Shown here piece after piece: positions 1-6,679 of a DNA stretch of 16,846 bases (within the stretch, counting starts at the first letter, position 1; each line of letters starts with the position of its first letter). Made by a program: the position numbers and the translations under genes. The notes beneath the pieces are model-generated. The model saw only the letters and a program-made list of their open reading frames with translations, was not told the DNA's origin and searched no databases. The DNA is taken from NCBI GenBank assembly GCA_052034295.1, contig JBPOIS010000088.1, positions 1 to 16,846 on the forward strand, read 5' to 3'. This DNA comes from JBPOIS01 sp052034295 (GTDB taxonomy: Bacteria > Pseudomonadota > Gammaproteobacteria > Pseudomonadales > Moraxellaceae).

Positions 1-228
1 GTCCAGATTCAGGTTGCGGGTGTGCTGGGCCAGGTCCGAGAGCAGGCAGATCATGCTGCCATCCTGTGCCGTGCCAAACGGCACAACCGAGGTCATCGGA
101 AAACCGGGAATGCTGGCCGACTGTGTGGCCAGTACGGCCTGCCGGCAGGACAGCAGCGCTGCGGTGGCCAGAGCGTTGTAGTCCGGGGTGGGAGACTGAG
201 GCAGGTCAGACAGGGACAAATCAGGCAT
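1..228 (-). CDS. HugZ-like pyridoxamine 5'-phosphate oxidase-fold protein (N-terminal part)
   Basis: The first 76 codons of a minus-strand gene are present; the rest lies beyond the left edge. The start codon is the complement of 226-228, and a GGAGG sits about five bases upstream of it. The fragment contains the signature of the heme-utilisation (HugZ) and pyridoxamine-phosphate-oxidase-like FMN-binding families: a helix with CRQAVLAT (28-35), then PGFPMTSVVPFG (41-52), then LLSDLAQHTRNL (62-73). In these families the segment forms the first strands of the split beta-barrel that binds flavin or heme. Members are cytoplasmic and are linked to heme iron release or redox housekeeping. The C-terminal domain is not visible, so HugZ cannot be separated from related flavin reductases. 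It is divergent from the AmpG-like gene, with about 100 bp between them. Confidence 0.8.
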   Translation of the reverse strand, partial: MPDLSLSDLPQSPTPDYNALATAALLSCRQAVLATQSASIPGFPMTSVVPFGTAQDGSMICLLSDLAQHTRNLNLD

Positions 229-327
229 GGGGCCTCCACAGCGGCAAGAAAACATCAGTCACAGTGGTCAAGTATGGCCCATTGCCGTTACGCTGTCTGT
301 TTGGTGTCTGCTGGGACTGGGTCCGTC

Positions 328-1881
328 ATGGTGCATCTGGAAAAAAAATCTCAATCGGTGTTTTCGGTGTTTGCGGATCGCCGGGCGGTGATCATGTTGT
401 TTTTGGGGTTTTCGGCCGGGATTCCGATTCTGTTGATTTTTTCCAGTCTTTCGCTGTGGCTGGGCGAGGCCGGGGTTGAGCGCAAGGCGGTCACGTTTTT
501 CAGTTGGGCCGCGCTGGGTTATTCCTTCAAGTTTGTGTGGGCGCCACTGGTCGATGAAATTCCGCTGCCCTGGTTCAGTCGAGTGTTGGGCAGGCGGCGC
601 AGCTGGCTGTTGCTGGCCCAGCTTTTGATCATCACGGCGATTGGCATGATGGCCCTGACCGATCCTGCCCAGGGCGGCACTGCCTTGACCCAGATGGCAT
701 TGGCAGCGGTCCTGCTGGGGTTTGCCGCTGCAACGCAGGACATTGTGATTGATGCCTACCGGATTGAGCTGGCCCCAGTGGCTGCGCTGCAGGCGGCACT
801 GTCCGCCACCTACAATGCAGGCTATCGGCTGGGCATGATCGTCGCAGGGGCTGGGGCCCTCTATCTGGCCAGCCTGCTAGGCTCTGAAAAGGGCCATTAC
901 CTGTACAGTGCCTGGCAGACCACCTATGCGATGATGGCTGCAGCCATGCTGGTCGGGGTGATCACCACGCTGGTGATCCGTGAGCCGTCCGTGGCCCGGA
1001 CATCACAGGCCTGGAGTGCTGGCGACTATGCCCGGCTGGTGGGGGTGTTCGTGCTGATGGTGCTGGGTTTCGTGTCGGGGTTCGTGCAGCTGGGTCGGAT
1101 GCTGCCGGAAACCGAATCAGCGTTGCTGGGGTTCTTGCAGGAAACCCTGCGTGTGGGGACAGGCGGGTTGATGGCAGCGGCCCTGGCCGTACTGGCCACC
1201 CGTCTGGGCATGGTCAATCGTGACATGGTGGTGCACACCTGGGTGGCCCCGGTGCGGGATTTTTTTGACCGCTATGGCGCCTCCACAGCGTTGTGGCTGC
1301 TGGCGCTGATTGGTTTTTACCGGGTGTCGGACATCGTGGCGGGAGTGATTTCCAATGTGTTTTATCAGGACATGGGCTTCAGCAAGGCCGAAATTGCCAC
1401 TGCCGTCAAAACCTTTGGGGTGCTGGTGAGCATTGCGGGCGGATTCCTGGGGGGGCTGCTGGCACAGCGCTATGCGGTCCTGCGGGTGCTGATGCTGGGG
1501 GCAGTCCTGTCCAGTGCCACCAACCTGGTGTTTGTCCAGCTGGCACATGTGGGCCATGATCTGGTGTGGATGTATGTGGCCATTACTGCAGACAATCTGG
1601 CCTCGGGTCTGGCGGGGGCAGCGTTTGTGGCGTTTTTGTCCAGTCTGACCAATGTGTCCTTCACAGCGGTCCAGTATGCTATTTTCAGCTCTCTGATGAC
1701 CCTGTTGCCCAAGGTGCTGGGCGGCTACTCAGGCACGATGGTTGATGCCCTGGGGTATCCAGAGTTTTTTGCATTGACGGCGGCAATGGGCATCCCTGTG
1801 CTGTACCTGATCCTGCGGGTACAGCGCCAGCTGGCTGCACTGCCAGCCCAAGGTCCAGACCACCCCCCTGGGCCAGATTGA
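328..1881 (+). CDS. AmpG-like major facilitator superfamily permease
   Basis: A 517-residue polytopic inner-membrane protein of the major facilitator superfamily, closest in pattern to the AmpG muropeptide permeases. Those import anhydro-muropeptides released during cell-wall turnover for recycling. Family-like features are the first membrane segment with GIPILLIFSSLSLWL (31-45), GYSFKFVWAPLVD (about 64-76), and the cytoplasmic loop LGRRRSWLL (about 87-95). Near the C-terminus is a stretch with LTNVSFTAVQYA followed by KVLGGYSG. About twelve or more hydrophobic segments are visible, and the length is slightly above E. coli AmpG (491). The ATG at 328 gives a sensible short N-terminus. The frame stays open back to position 22, but that extension is not membrane-like and overlaps the divergent gene. 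The Shine-Dalgarno is weak. The exact substrate cannot be read from sequence. Confidence 0.82.
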   Translation: MVHLEKKSQSVFSVFADRRAVIMLFLGFSAGIPILLIFSSLSLWLGEAGVERKAVTFFSWAALGYSFKFVWAPLVDEIPLPWFSRVLGRRRSWLLLAQLLIITAIGMMALTDPAQGGTALTQMALAAVLLGFAAATQDIVIDAYRIELAPVAALQAALSATYNAGYRLGMIVAGAGALYLASLLGSEKGHYLYSAWQTTYAMMAAAMLVGVITTLVIREPSVARTSQAWSAGDYARLVGVFVLMVLGFVSGFVQLGRMLPETESALLGFLQETLRVGTGGLMAAALAVLATRLGMVNRDMVVHTWVAPVRDFFDRYGASTALWLLALIGFYRVSDIVAGVISNVFYQDMGFSKAEIATAVKTFGVLVSIAGGFLGGLLAQRYAVLRVLMLGAVLSSATNLVFVQLAHVGHDLVWMYVAITADNLASGLAGAAFVAFLSSLTNVSFTAVQYAIFSSLMTLLPKVLGGYSGTMVDALGYPEFFALTAAMGIPVLYLILRVQRQLAALPAQGPDHPPGPD

Positions 1882-1930
1882 CCGTGGTCCTGTTCAACCG
1901 TTTCACTGCGCCCAAAATGGAGCCAAAACC

Positions 1931-2314
1931 ATGCGATTGCTACACACCATGCTGCGGGTCGGGGACCTGGAAGCATCGATCCGTTTTTACACCGAAGTGC
2001 TGGGCATGCAGCTGCTGCGCCGTCAGGACTATCCAGACGGGCGCTTTACCCTGGCCTTCCTGGGCTATGGTCCTGAGGATCGCCACACCGTGCTGGAGCT
2101 GACCCACAACTGGGACACGGCGCACTATGAGCTGGGCAGCGGCTATGGGCACATCGCCGTGGCGGTGCCGGATGCCGCGGCCGCCTGTGCCGCCATCCGC
2201 CAGCGCGGCGGACGGGTGGTGCGTGAAGCCGGGCCGATGCAGCATGGTCACACGGTGATTGCCTTCGTCGAAGACCCGGATGGCTATAAAATCGAGCTGA
2301 TCGAGCGCGACTGA
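1931..2314 (+). CDS. gloA: Lactoylglutathione lyase (glyoxalase I), nickel-type
   Basis: A 127-residue cytoplasmic metalloenzyme that isomerises the hemithioacetal of methylglyoxal and glutathione to S-lactoylglutathione, the first step of methylglyoxal detoxification. The four metal ligands of the E. coli enzyme are at the same positions: His5 (MRLLH), Glu56 (VLELT), His74 (SGYGH) and Glu122 (YKIEL). Also conserved are the start MRLLHTMLRVGDL and the end AFVEDPDGYKIELIE. The short form, lacking the extra loops of zinc enzymes, predicts a nickel- or cobalt-activated GloA. A GGAG at 1919-1922 precedes the ATG. The gene follows the permease after 49 bp with no evident promoter, so co-transcription is likely, and a hairpin terminator follows. 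Confidence 0.95.
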   Translation: MRLLHTMLRVGDLEASIRFYTEVLGMQLLRRQDYPDGRFTLAFLGYGPEDRHTVLELTHNWDTAHYELGSGYGHIAVAVPDAAAACAAIRQRGGRVVREAGPMQHGHTVIAFVEDPDGYKIELIERD

Positions 2315-2329
2315 GCTGGCACGCTCCCG

Positions 2330-2359
2330 TGGCCGGCCACAGCAGACCGGCCATTTTTT
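2330..2359 (+). terminator. Rho-independent terminator after gloA
   Basis: TGGCCGG (2330-2336) pairs perfectly with CCGGCCA (2347-2353) around a ten-base loop, followed at once by six T residues (2354-2359). It lies 15 bases after the gloA stop and separates that unit from prpB. Confidence 0.75.
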
Positions 2360-2415
2360 AGAGCAAAAACCCCAAAAAGAGCGCACTGGCCAATTCTTCC
2401 CTGCCGAAACAGGCG

Positions 2416-2421
2416 TATACT
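2416..2421 (+). promoter_or_regulatory. Candidate -10 element of the prpB promoter
   Basis: TATACT matches five of six bases of the sigma-70 -10 consensus. It lies between the gloA terminator and prpB. A start site about seven bases downstream, near 2428, would leave a leader of about 25 nt before the ATG at 2454. The -35 region near 2393-2399 (ATTCTTC) is poor, which would suit an activator-dependent promoter. No recognisable regulator binding repeat was found. Confidence 0.4.
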
Positions 2422-2453
2422 TCCGCTCCATCTTGGATGTGAGGATGGAGCAG

Positions 2454-3341
2454 ATGTCGGGTATCCCATCGGCAGGTCGCCGGTTCCGTGAGGCCATTGC
2501 CGCCGAACACCCCCTGCAGATCATAGGCACCGTCAACGCCTACGCGGCCCTGATGGCGCGTGAAGTCGGCTACCGGGCCATTTACCTGTCCGGCGCTGGC
2601 GTGGCCAACTACAGCTATGGCCTGCCGGATCTGGCCATGACCAGCTTGGATGATGTGCTGACCGATGCCCGCCGCATCACCGCCCGGGTGGACACGCCAC
2701 TGCTGGTGGACATTGACACCGGCTGGGGGGGCGCGTTCAACATCGCCCGCACCATCCGCGAAATGATCCGCGCCGGGGTGGCCGCCGTGCACATCGAGGA
2801 TCAGGTGGCGCAGAAGCGCTGTGGTCACCGTCCCAACAAGGAAATCGTCAGCACCGCCGAGATGGTGGATCGGGTCAGGGCTGCCGTCGATGCCAAGACC
2901 GATCCCGATTTTGTGCTGATGGCGCGCACCGATGCCCTGCAAAAAGAAGGGCTGCAGGGCGTGATCGACCGTGCCTGTGCCTATGTTGAGGCCGGAGCCG
3001 ATGCGATTTTTGCCGAAGCCATGACCGATCTGGCCATGTACAAACAGGTCTGTGATGCCGTCAAGGTACCCGTGCTGGCCAACATCACCGAGTTTGGCAG
3101 CACCCCGTACTACACGGCTGCAGAGCTGGGTGGGCAGGGCATCGCCATGGTGCTGTATCCGCTGTCGCCGACCCGCGCCATGCAGAAGGCCGCGCTGGCG
3201 GTGATGCGCGACATCCGCGAAAAAGGCACCCAGACCGGCGTGCTCGACCTGATGCAGGAACGCAGGGAGCTGTACCAGTTCCTCGACTATCAGCAGTTCG
3301 AAGACCAGCTGGACCGGCTGTTTGCCGAAAAAAAGGTCTGA
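2454..3341 (+). CDS. prpB: 2-methylisocitrate lyase
   Basis: A 295-residue cytoplasmic enzyme of the isocitrate lyase/PEP mutase superfamily. It cleaves 2-methylisocitrate to pyruvate and succinate, the last step of the methylcitrate cycle for propionyl-CoA. The catalytic loop KRCGHRP places the active-site cysteine at residue 123, as in E. coli PrpB. Also conserved are the substrate loop YLSGAGVA, the acidic metal-binding strand LLVDIDTGWGG, HIEDQV and ANITEFG. Three in-frame starts exist (TTG 2433, ATG 2445, ATG 2454). The last has GAGG/GGAG upstream, begins MSG as the family does and gives the family length of about 296; the TTG would lie almost on the predicted transcription start. prpC follows after 249 bp. 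No prpR- or GntR-type regulator is adjacent. Confidence 0.94.
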   Translation: MSGIPSAGRRFREAIAAEHPLQIIGTVNAYAALMAREVGYRAIYLSGAGVANYSYGLPDLAMTSLDDVLTDARRITARVDTPLLVDIDTGWGGAFNIARTIREMIRAGVAAVHIEDQVAQKRCGHRPNKEIVSTAEMVDRVRAAVDAKTDPDFVLMARTDALQKEGLQGVIDRACAYVEAGADAIFAEAMTDLAMYKQVCDAVKVPVLANITEFGSTPYYTAAELGGQGIAMVLYPLSPTRAMQKAALAVMRDIREKGTQTGVLDLMQERRELYQFLDYQQFEDQLDRLFAEKKV

Positions 3342-3380
3342 TCCTGACATGACTCTGCTTGCAGCAGCAATCCGGCTGAT

Positions 3381-3433
3381 CCTGGGCAGGCAGAGCTGCA
3401 GGAGTGCCTGGGCGGTGCTTTGGATGCCCAGGC
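3381..3433 (+). other. Alternative hairpin-forming repeats in the prpB-prpC gap
   Basis: The 249-bp gap between prpB and prpC contains CCTGGGC twice (3381-3387 and 3407-3413). Both copies are complementary to GCCCAGG at 3426-3432. The nearer copy extends to a perfect 8-bp stem, GCCTGGGC (3406-3413) with GCCCAGGC (3426-3433), around a 12-base loop. No T-run follows, so this is not a simple terminator. The structure could stabilise or process the transcript between the two genes. The rest of the gap shows no convincing gene or promoter. Confidence 0.3.
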
Positions 3434-3590
3434 CTTTGACCTGAAAACCATCAATGACCGGCTGGCCGAGGGGTGTGCACCGCCGGCCCGCCGCAATTCC
3501 AGAACATGAACCCCATCCGCCGTACCGGTGCGCAAGGGGTCCCTGAGTGTTTTTTCATCAACCCGGCATCGCCAGCATCAGGAGTACACC

Positions 3591-4721
3591 ATGGCAGAAG
3601 CAAAAGTATTGAGTGGCGCAGGACTGCGCGGGCAGGTGGCGGGCAAGACCGCGCTGTCCACCGTGGGCAAGGAAGGCGCGGGCCTGACCTATCGCGGCTA
3701 TGACGTGCAGGATCTGGCCGAGCACTGCGAATTTGAAGAAGTCGCCTACCTGATTTTCTTTGGTGAACTGCCCAGCGCTGAGCAGCTGGCTGCCTACAAG
3801 GCCAAGCTGAAGGGTCTGCGCAGCCTGCCGCAGGCGCTCAAGGAGGTGCTGGAACGCATTCCGGCCGACAGTCACCCGATGGACGTGATGCGCACTGGCT
3901 GTTCGATGCTGGGCAATCTGGAAACCGAAAAATCCTTTGCCGAGCAACAGGACGTGGCCGACCGCCTGCTGGCGGCGTTTCCGTCGATCATCACCTATTG
4001 GTACCGCTACAGCCATGACGGCGTGCGCATTGATGAAAACACCGACGACGACAGCATTGGCGCGCATTTTCTGCACCTGCTCAAGGGTGAAAAGCCCAAC
4101 GAGCTGCACGCCAAGGTCATGAACGTGTCGCTGATCCTGTACGCAGAGCATGAGTTCAACGCCTCGACCTTCACCGCCCGTGTCTGTGCCTCGACCCTGT
4201 CCGACATGCACTCCTGCGTGACCGGCGCGATTGGCTCGCTGCGCGGTCCGCTGCACGGCGGTGCCAACGAAGCCGCCATGGACATGATCGAAAAATTCAC
4301 CAGCCCCGACCATGCCGAAGCCGAGATGCTGGCCATGCTGGCGCGCAAGGACAAGATCATGGGCTTTGGCCACGCGATCTACAAGGACAGCGACCCGCGC
4401 AACGCCATCATCAAGGTCTGGTCGGAAAAACTCGCCGCCGATGTGGGCGACACTGTGCTGTATCCGGTGTCGGTGCGCTGTGAAGAGGTCATGTGGCGTG
4501 AGAAAAAACTGTTCTGCAATGCGGACTTTTTCCATGCATCGGCCTATCACTTCATGGGCATCCCCACCAAGCTGTTCACGCCGATCTTCGTGATGAGCCG
4601 CCTGACTGGCTGGGCCGCCCATGTCATGGAGCAGCGCGCTGACAACCGCATCATCCGCCCCAGTGCCGAGTACACCGGTCCGGAACTGCGCCGGGTCACC
4701 CCGATCGCCCAGCGCGGCTGA
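3591..4721 (+). CDS. prpC: 2-methylcitrate synthase
   Basis: A 376-residue citrate-synthase-family enzyme that condenses propionyl-CoA with oxaloacetate to form 2-methylcitrate, the entry step of the methylcitrate cycle. The catalytic triad is visible: His222 in LHGGANEA, His261 in GFGHAIYK and Asp312 in NADFFHAS. The substrate-binding YAEHEFNAST is at 185-194. The length and opening (LSGAGLRGQVAGKTALSTVG) match PrpC rather than the longer hexameric GltA with its extended N-terminus. AGGAG at 3580-3584, six bases before the ATG, fixes the start. It follows prpB in the same direction and ends in a strong terminator. The usual downstream partners (prpD, or acnD and prpF) are absent, so the dehydration step must be encoded elsewhere. 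Confidence 0.94.
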   Translation: MAEAKVLSGAGLRGQVAGKTALSTVGKEGAGLTYRGYDVQDLAEHCEFEEVAYLIFFGELPSAEQLAAYKAKLKGLRSLPQALKEVLERIPADSHPMDVMRTGCSMLGNLETEKSFAEQQDVADRLLAAFPSIITYWYRYSHDGVRIDENTDDDSIGAHFLHLLKGEKPNELHAKVMNVSLILYAEHEFNASTFTARVCASTLSDMHSCVTGAIGSLRGPLHGGANEAAMDMIEKFTSPDHAEAEMLAMLARKDKIMGFGHAIYKDSDPRNAIIKVWSEKLAADVGDTVLYPVSVRCEEVMWREKKLFCNADFFHASAYHFMGIPTKLFTPIFVMSRLTGWAAHVMEQRADNRIIRPSAEYTGPELRRVTPIAQRG

Positions 4722-4740
4722 GCTGCGGCCAGTCCGCCAC

Positions 4741-4767
4741 AAAGCAGGCCACGGCCTGCTTTTTTTG
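4741..4767 (+). terminator. Rho-independent terminator after prpC
   Basis: AAGCAGGC (4742-4749) pairs with GCCTGCTT (4754-4761) around the tetraloop CACG, and the T-tract runs to 4766. The upstream A residues extend the stem and could give some function in both directions. It closes the prpBC unit 20 bases after the stop. Confidence 0.85.
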
Positions 4768-4783
4768 TGCCCGGCAAAACCGC

Positions 4784-4789
4784 TATGCT
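4784..4789 (+). promoter_or_regulatory. Candidate -10 element upstream of the membrane-protein gene
   Basis: TATGCT lies between the prpC terminator and the start at 4820, leaving a predicted leader of about 24 nt. No good -35 hexamer is present; the region 17 bp upstream is the terminator T-tract. The same hexamer occurs upstream of three other genes in this window. Confidence 0.25.
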
Positions 4790-4819
4790 GGAGCATCCAA
4801 GTCACGTGAGTGTGCTGTG

Positions 4820-5659
4820 ATGCTGTGGCCCCACCGTCCCGGTGCTGCGTCCCGCCGCTCTTCTGCTGCAATCCGCAATGCGCCCCGTGCCGTACGGCTG
4901 CGGCTGATCCGCCAGCAGGTGGCCCGGCATGTGCAGCAGCAGCGCTCCCCGCGCGTGTTTATGCTTCTGTCGATGGCGCTGATTGGCCTGCTGATGCTGG
5001 TCAGTTCGGTGGCCCTGCACTGGGCCGGTGTGGCGCTGCTGTGGCTGCGCTATGCGCTGGTGTGGTGTCTGGGTTATGGGCTTTTTTTTGTACTGCTGCG
5101 CGCCTGGCTGTATCAGGAAAGTCTGGATTTGCCTGATGGGGGTGATGCCCTGGAGGCGCTGATGCCTGACGGCTCAGCGCCCCTGCAGGCCTATTCGGGT
5201 GGCGGTGGACAGACGGCGGGCGGCGGTGCGTCCGGACACTGGACCGCGGAGGGGCCGCAGGTGCACGGCGCGGTGCCGGACGCTGACTGGTCAGTGGGGG
5301 ATCTGGGCGATGCCGGTGATGTGGGCGAGGGCCTGCCGCTGCTGCTGGTCCTGCTGGTCGGGCTGGTACTGGTGCTGGGGGTCGGTGGGCTGCTGTATGC
5401 GGTGGTGGGGCTGGTACAGGGGGCACCGTACCTGCTGACCGAGGTGCTGCTGGATGCACTGATTGCTGCGGGGTTCTATCGGCGCTACGCCGTGGCCCGT
5501 GATGCCGGCCAGCACTGGGCGCTGACCGCGTGGCAGCACACCTGGAAACTGTTTGTGGGTGGTCTGCTGACGATTGGCCTGCTGGGGCTGGTACTGGCCT
5601 GGCTGCCGGTGCCGGTCCACAGCCTTGGTGAGCTGCTGCATTTACTGATCAATAAATGA
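4820..5659 (+). CDS. Polytopic membrane protein of unknown function with a Gly/Asp-rich loop
   Basis: A 279-residue protein I do not recognise by name. It starts with a basic, Arg/Gln-rich segment of about 45 residues, followed by two membrane spans (about 48-68 and 72-98). A loop of about 75 residues (100-172) comes next, rich in Gly and Asp and containing GGGGQTAGGGASG. A strongly hydrophobic span (173-200) follows, then GAPYLLTEVLLDALIAAGF (202-220) and a last span (246-263). The basic N-terminus predicts it faces the cytoplasm. GTG (4817) and ATG (4820) are adjacent possible starts, both with weak ribosome binding sites. The C-terminal LLTEVLLDAL-YRR region looks like the conserved core. 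It lies alone between two terminators, so context gives no functional clue. The open frame, codon pattern and alternating hydrophobicity support a real gene. Confidence 0.75.
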   Translation: MLWPHRPGAASRRSSAAIRNAPRAVRLRLIRQQVARHVQQQRSPRVFMLLSMALIGLLMLVSSVALHWAGVALLWLRYALVWCLGYGLFFVLLRAWLYQESLDLPDGGDALEALMPDGSAPLQAYSGGGGQTAGGGASGHWTAEGPQVHGAVPDADWSVGDLGDAGDVGEGLPLLLVLLVGLVLVLGVGGLLYAVVGLVQGAPYLLTEVLLDALIAAGFYRRYAVARDAGQHWALTAWQHTWKLFVGGLLTIGLLGLVLAWLPVPVHSLGELLHLLINK

Positions 5660-5667
5660 TCTTTTTT
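5647..5667 (+). terminator. Possible weak terminator overlapping the stop of the membrane-protein gene
   Basis: GATCA (5647-5651) pairs with TGATC (5657-5661) around ATAAA, followed by six T residues (5662-5667). The stem is short and AT-rich and includes the TGA stop codon, so termination would be inefficient at best. Confidence 0.35.
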
Positions 5668-5711
5668 GTCAGAAATATTAATCCGTATGGGGTTGAATGG
5701 TGCACGGGTCC

Positions 5712-5740
5712 TTGTGCGCCCTGGCCAGTCAGGCGATAAA
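5712..5740 (+). promoter_or_regulatory. Weak candidate promoter for the lipase gene
   Basis: TTGTGC (5712-5717) and GATAAA (5735-5740) are separated by 17 bp. Both match the sigma-70 consensus only partly. The element lies in the 157-bp gap before the lipase gene, which otherwise shows no feature besides the T-run at its left end. Confidence 0.2.
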
Positions 5741-5816
5741 AACGGCTGGAACCCGATGGGCGCAGCAGCGCAACCAGGATTCGTTTTGCTCAATCGATGG
5801 ACAGGGATGACCAAAC

Positions 5817-6593
5817 ATGAAATCAACGCTTCAACGGGCCGGACTTCTGACGGCAGTTCTGACGCTAAGCCTTGCCAGTACAGTTTCTCAGGCCAGAACC
5901 GATGACACGTCAAAACCGGTTTTGCTGGTGCACGGCTACGATGTGGCCCAGACCGGACTGGACTGCAGCAGCTATTTTTCGGGCACCATCACCAAGCTGA
6001 AAGCCATGGGGTATACCAAGATCGTGACCGTGGGCTACTACAGCAGCGACCGCAACTGTTCTGTCAATTTGCGCAATTTTGACAACACCCTGAGCAACAA
6101 CAGCACCTGGAAACAGATTGGCAAGGCATTCGCGGCTTATGTGAACCAGACCTACACCAGCACCGGCCAGGTGGTGGATGCGATTGGCCACTCGATGGGC
6201 GGACTGATCATCCGTGGTGCCATTCAGGGCGGTTATGAAGGGCTGGCGGGCTTTCAGACCATGATGATTGAGGATGCGGTGACCATTGCCACGCCGCATC
6301 AGGGCGCCACGCTGGCAGCAGTGTGCCTCAGCGCGCAGTGCCGTGCCATGCAGTCGGGTTCTGCGGATCTCAAGTGGCTGGCCACCAATGGCAATCCACA
6401 GTCGCTGATTCCCACCGACTGGACCGTCACGGGCTCCAGCATGGATGGGGTGGTGAGCCTGAGTTCCGCGATGGGCATGACGCTGGACACAGCGCACAAG
6501 GCCCAGTTTGCCGGGCTGACCCACATGGGCATCCTCAGCAATGACAGCGCCAACACGCGTGCGGGCAATGCTGCCCTGTATGGCAATCAATAA
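5817..6593 (+). CDS. Secreted triacylglycerol lipase/esterase (alpha/beta hydrolase)
   Basis: A 258-residue exported hydrolase that probably cleaves carboxylic esters such as acylglycerols outside the cytoplasm. Residues 1-26 form a signal peptide with a basic start, a hydrophobic core and the cleavage motif VSQA before RTDD. The mature part opens with the oxyanion strand KPVLLVHGY (33-41). The nucleophile elbow GHSMGG puts Ser126 at the active site. His236 in LTHMGI is the likely catalytic base, and Asp210 in SSMDGVVS a likely acid. Cys50, 81, 170 and 175 could form two disulfides. The layout resembles the small class-2 bacterial lipases (Bacillus LipA-like). No lipase-specific foldase gene lies next to it, unlike Pseudomonas family I.1/I.2 lipases. 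AGGGA at 5803-5807 precedes the ATG. Substrate chain length cannot be inferred. Confidence 0.85.
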   Translation: MKSTLQRAGLLTAVLTLSLASTVSQARTDDTSKPVLLVHGYDVAQTGLDCSSYFSGTITKLKAMGYTKIVTVGYYSSDRNCSVNLRNFDNTLSNNSTWKQIGKAFAAYVNQTYTSTGQVVDAIGHSMGGLIIRGAIQGGYEGLAGFQTMMIEDAVTIATPHQGATLAAVCLSAQCRAMQSGSADLKWLATNGNPQSLIPTDWTVTGSSMDGVVSLSSAMGMTLDTAHKAQFAGLTHMGILSNDSANTRAGNAALYGNQ

Positions 6594-6636
6594 ACCCCGG
6601 GCAGACTACACCGTCAGGCTTGCAGGCGTCTGGACC

Positions 6637-6668
6637 AAAAAAACCGCTGGCTTGCAGCGGTTTTTTTT
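6637..6668. terminator. Bidirectional terminator between convergent lipase and monooxygenase genes
   Basis: CCGCTG (6644-6649) pairs with CAGCGG (6655-6660) around GCTTG. Seven A residues lie before the stem (6637-6643) and eight T residues after it (6661-6668). The A and T tracts make it work as a terminator for both strands, as expected between genes that end facing each other. Confidence 0.85.
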
Positions 6669-6679
6669 GATTGCAGGGT

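Noticed and set aside
22..327. In-frame extension of the AmpG-like gene to position 22 (619 codons)
   Set aside because: The extra 102 residues are Arg/Gly/Gln-rich, unlike a permease N-terminus, and overlap the divergent HugZ-like gene, whose ribosome binding site and family motifs are clear.
2433..2453. Upstream starts (TTG 2433, ATG 2445) for prpB
   Set aside because: They lie almost on the predicted transcription start or lack spacing from a ribosome binding site. ATG 2454 fits the family length and puts the catalytic cysteine at 123.
3348..3509. 53-codon open stretch between prpB and prpC
   Set aside because: It has no ATG or GTG with a ribosome binding site and no recognisable similarity. 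It is mentioned only as a possible gene remnant.
2358..4871. Long minus-strand open frames opposite prpB and prpC
   Set aside because: Both are mirror frames of well-identified enzymes, with His/Gln/Gly-rich compositions and no plausible start context.
5666..5905. 79-codon frame overlapping the start of the lipase gene
   Set aside because: It runs out of frame through the lipase signal peptide, which is clearly the real coding frame.
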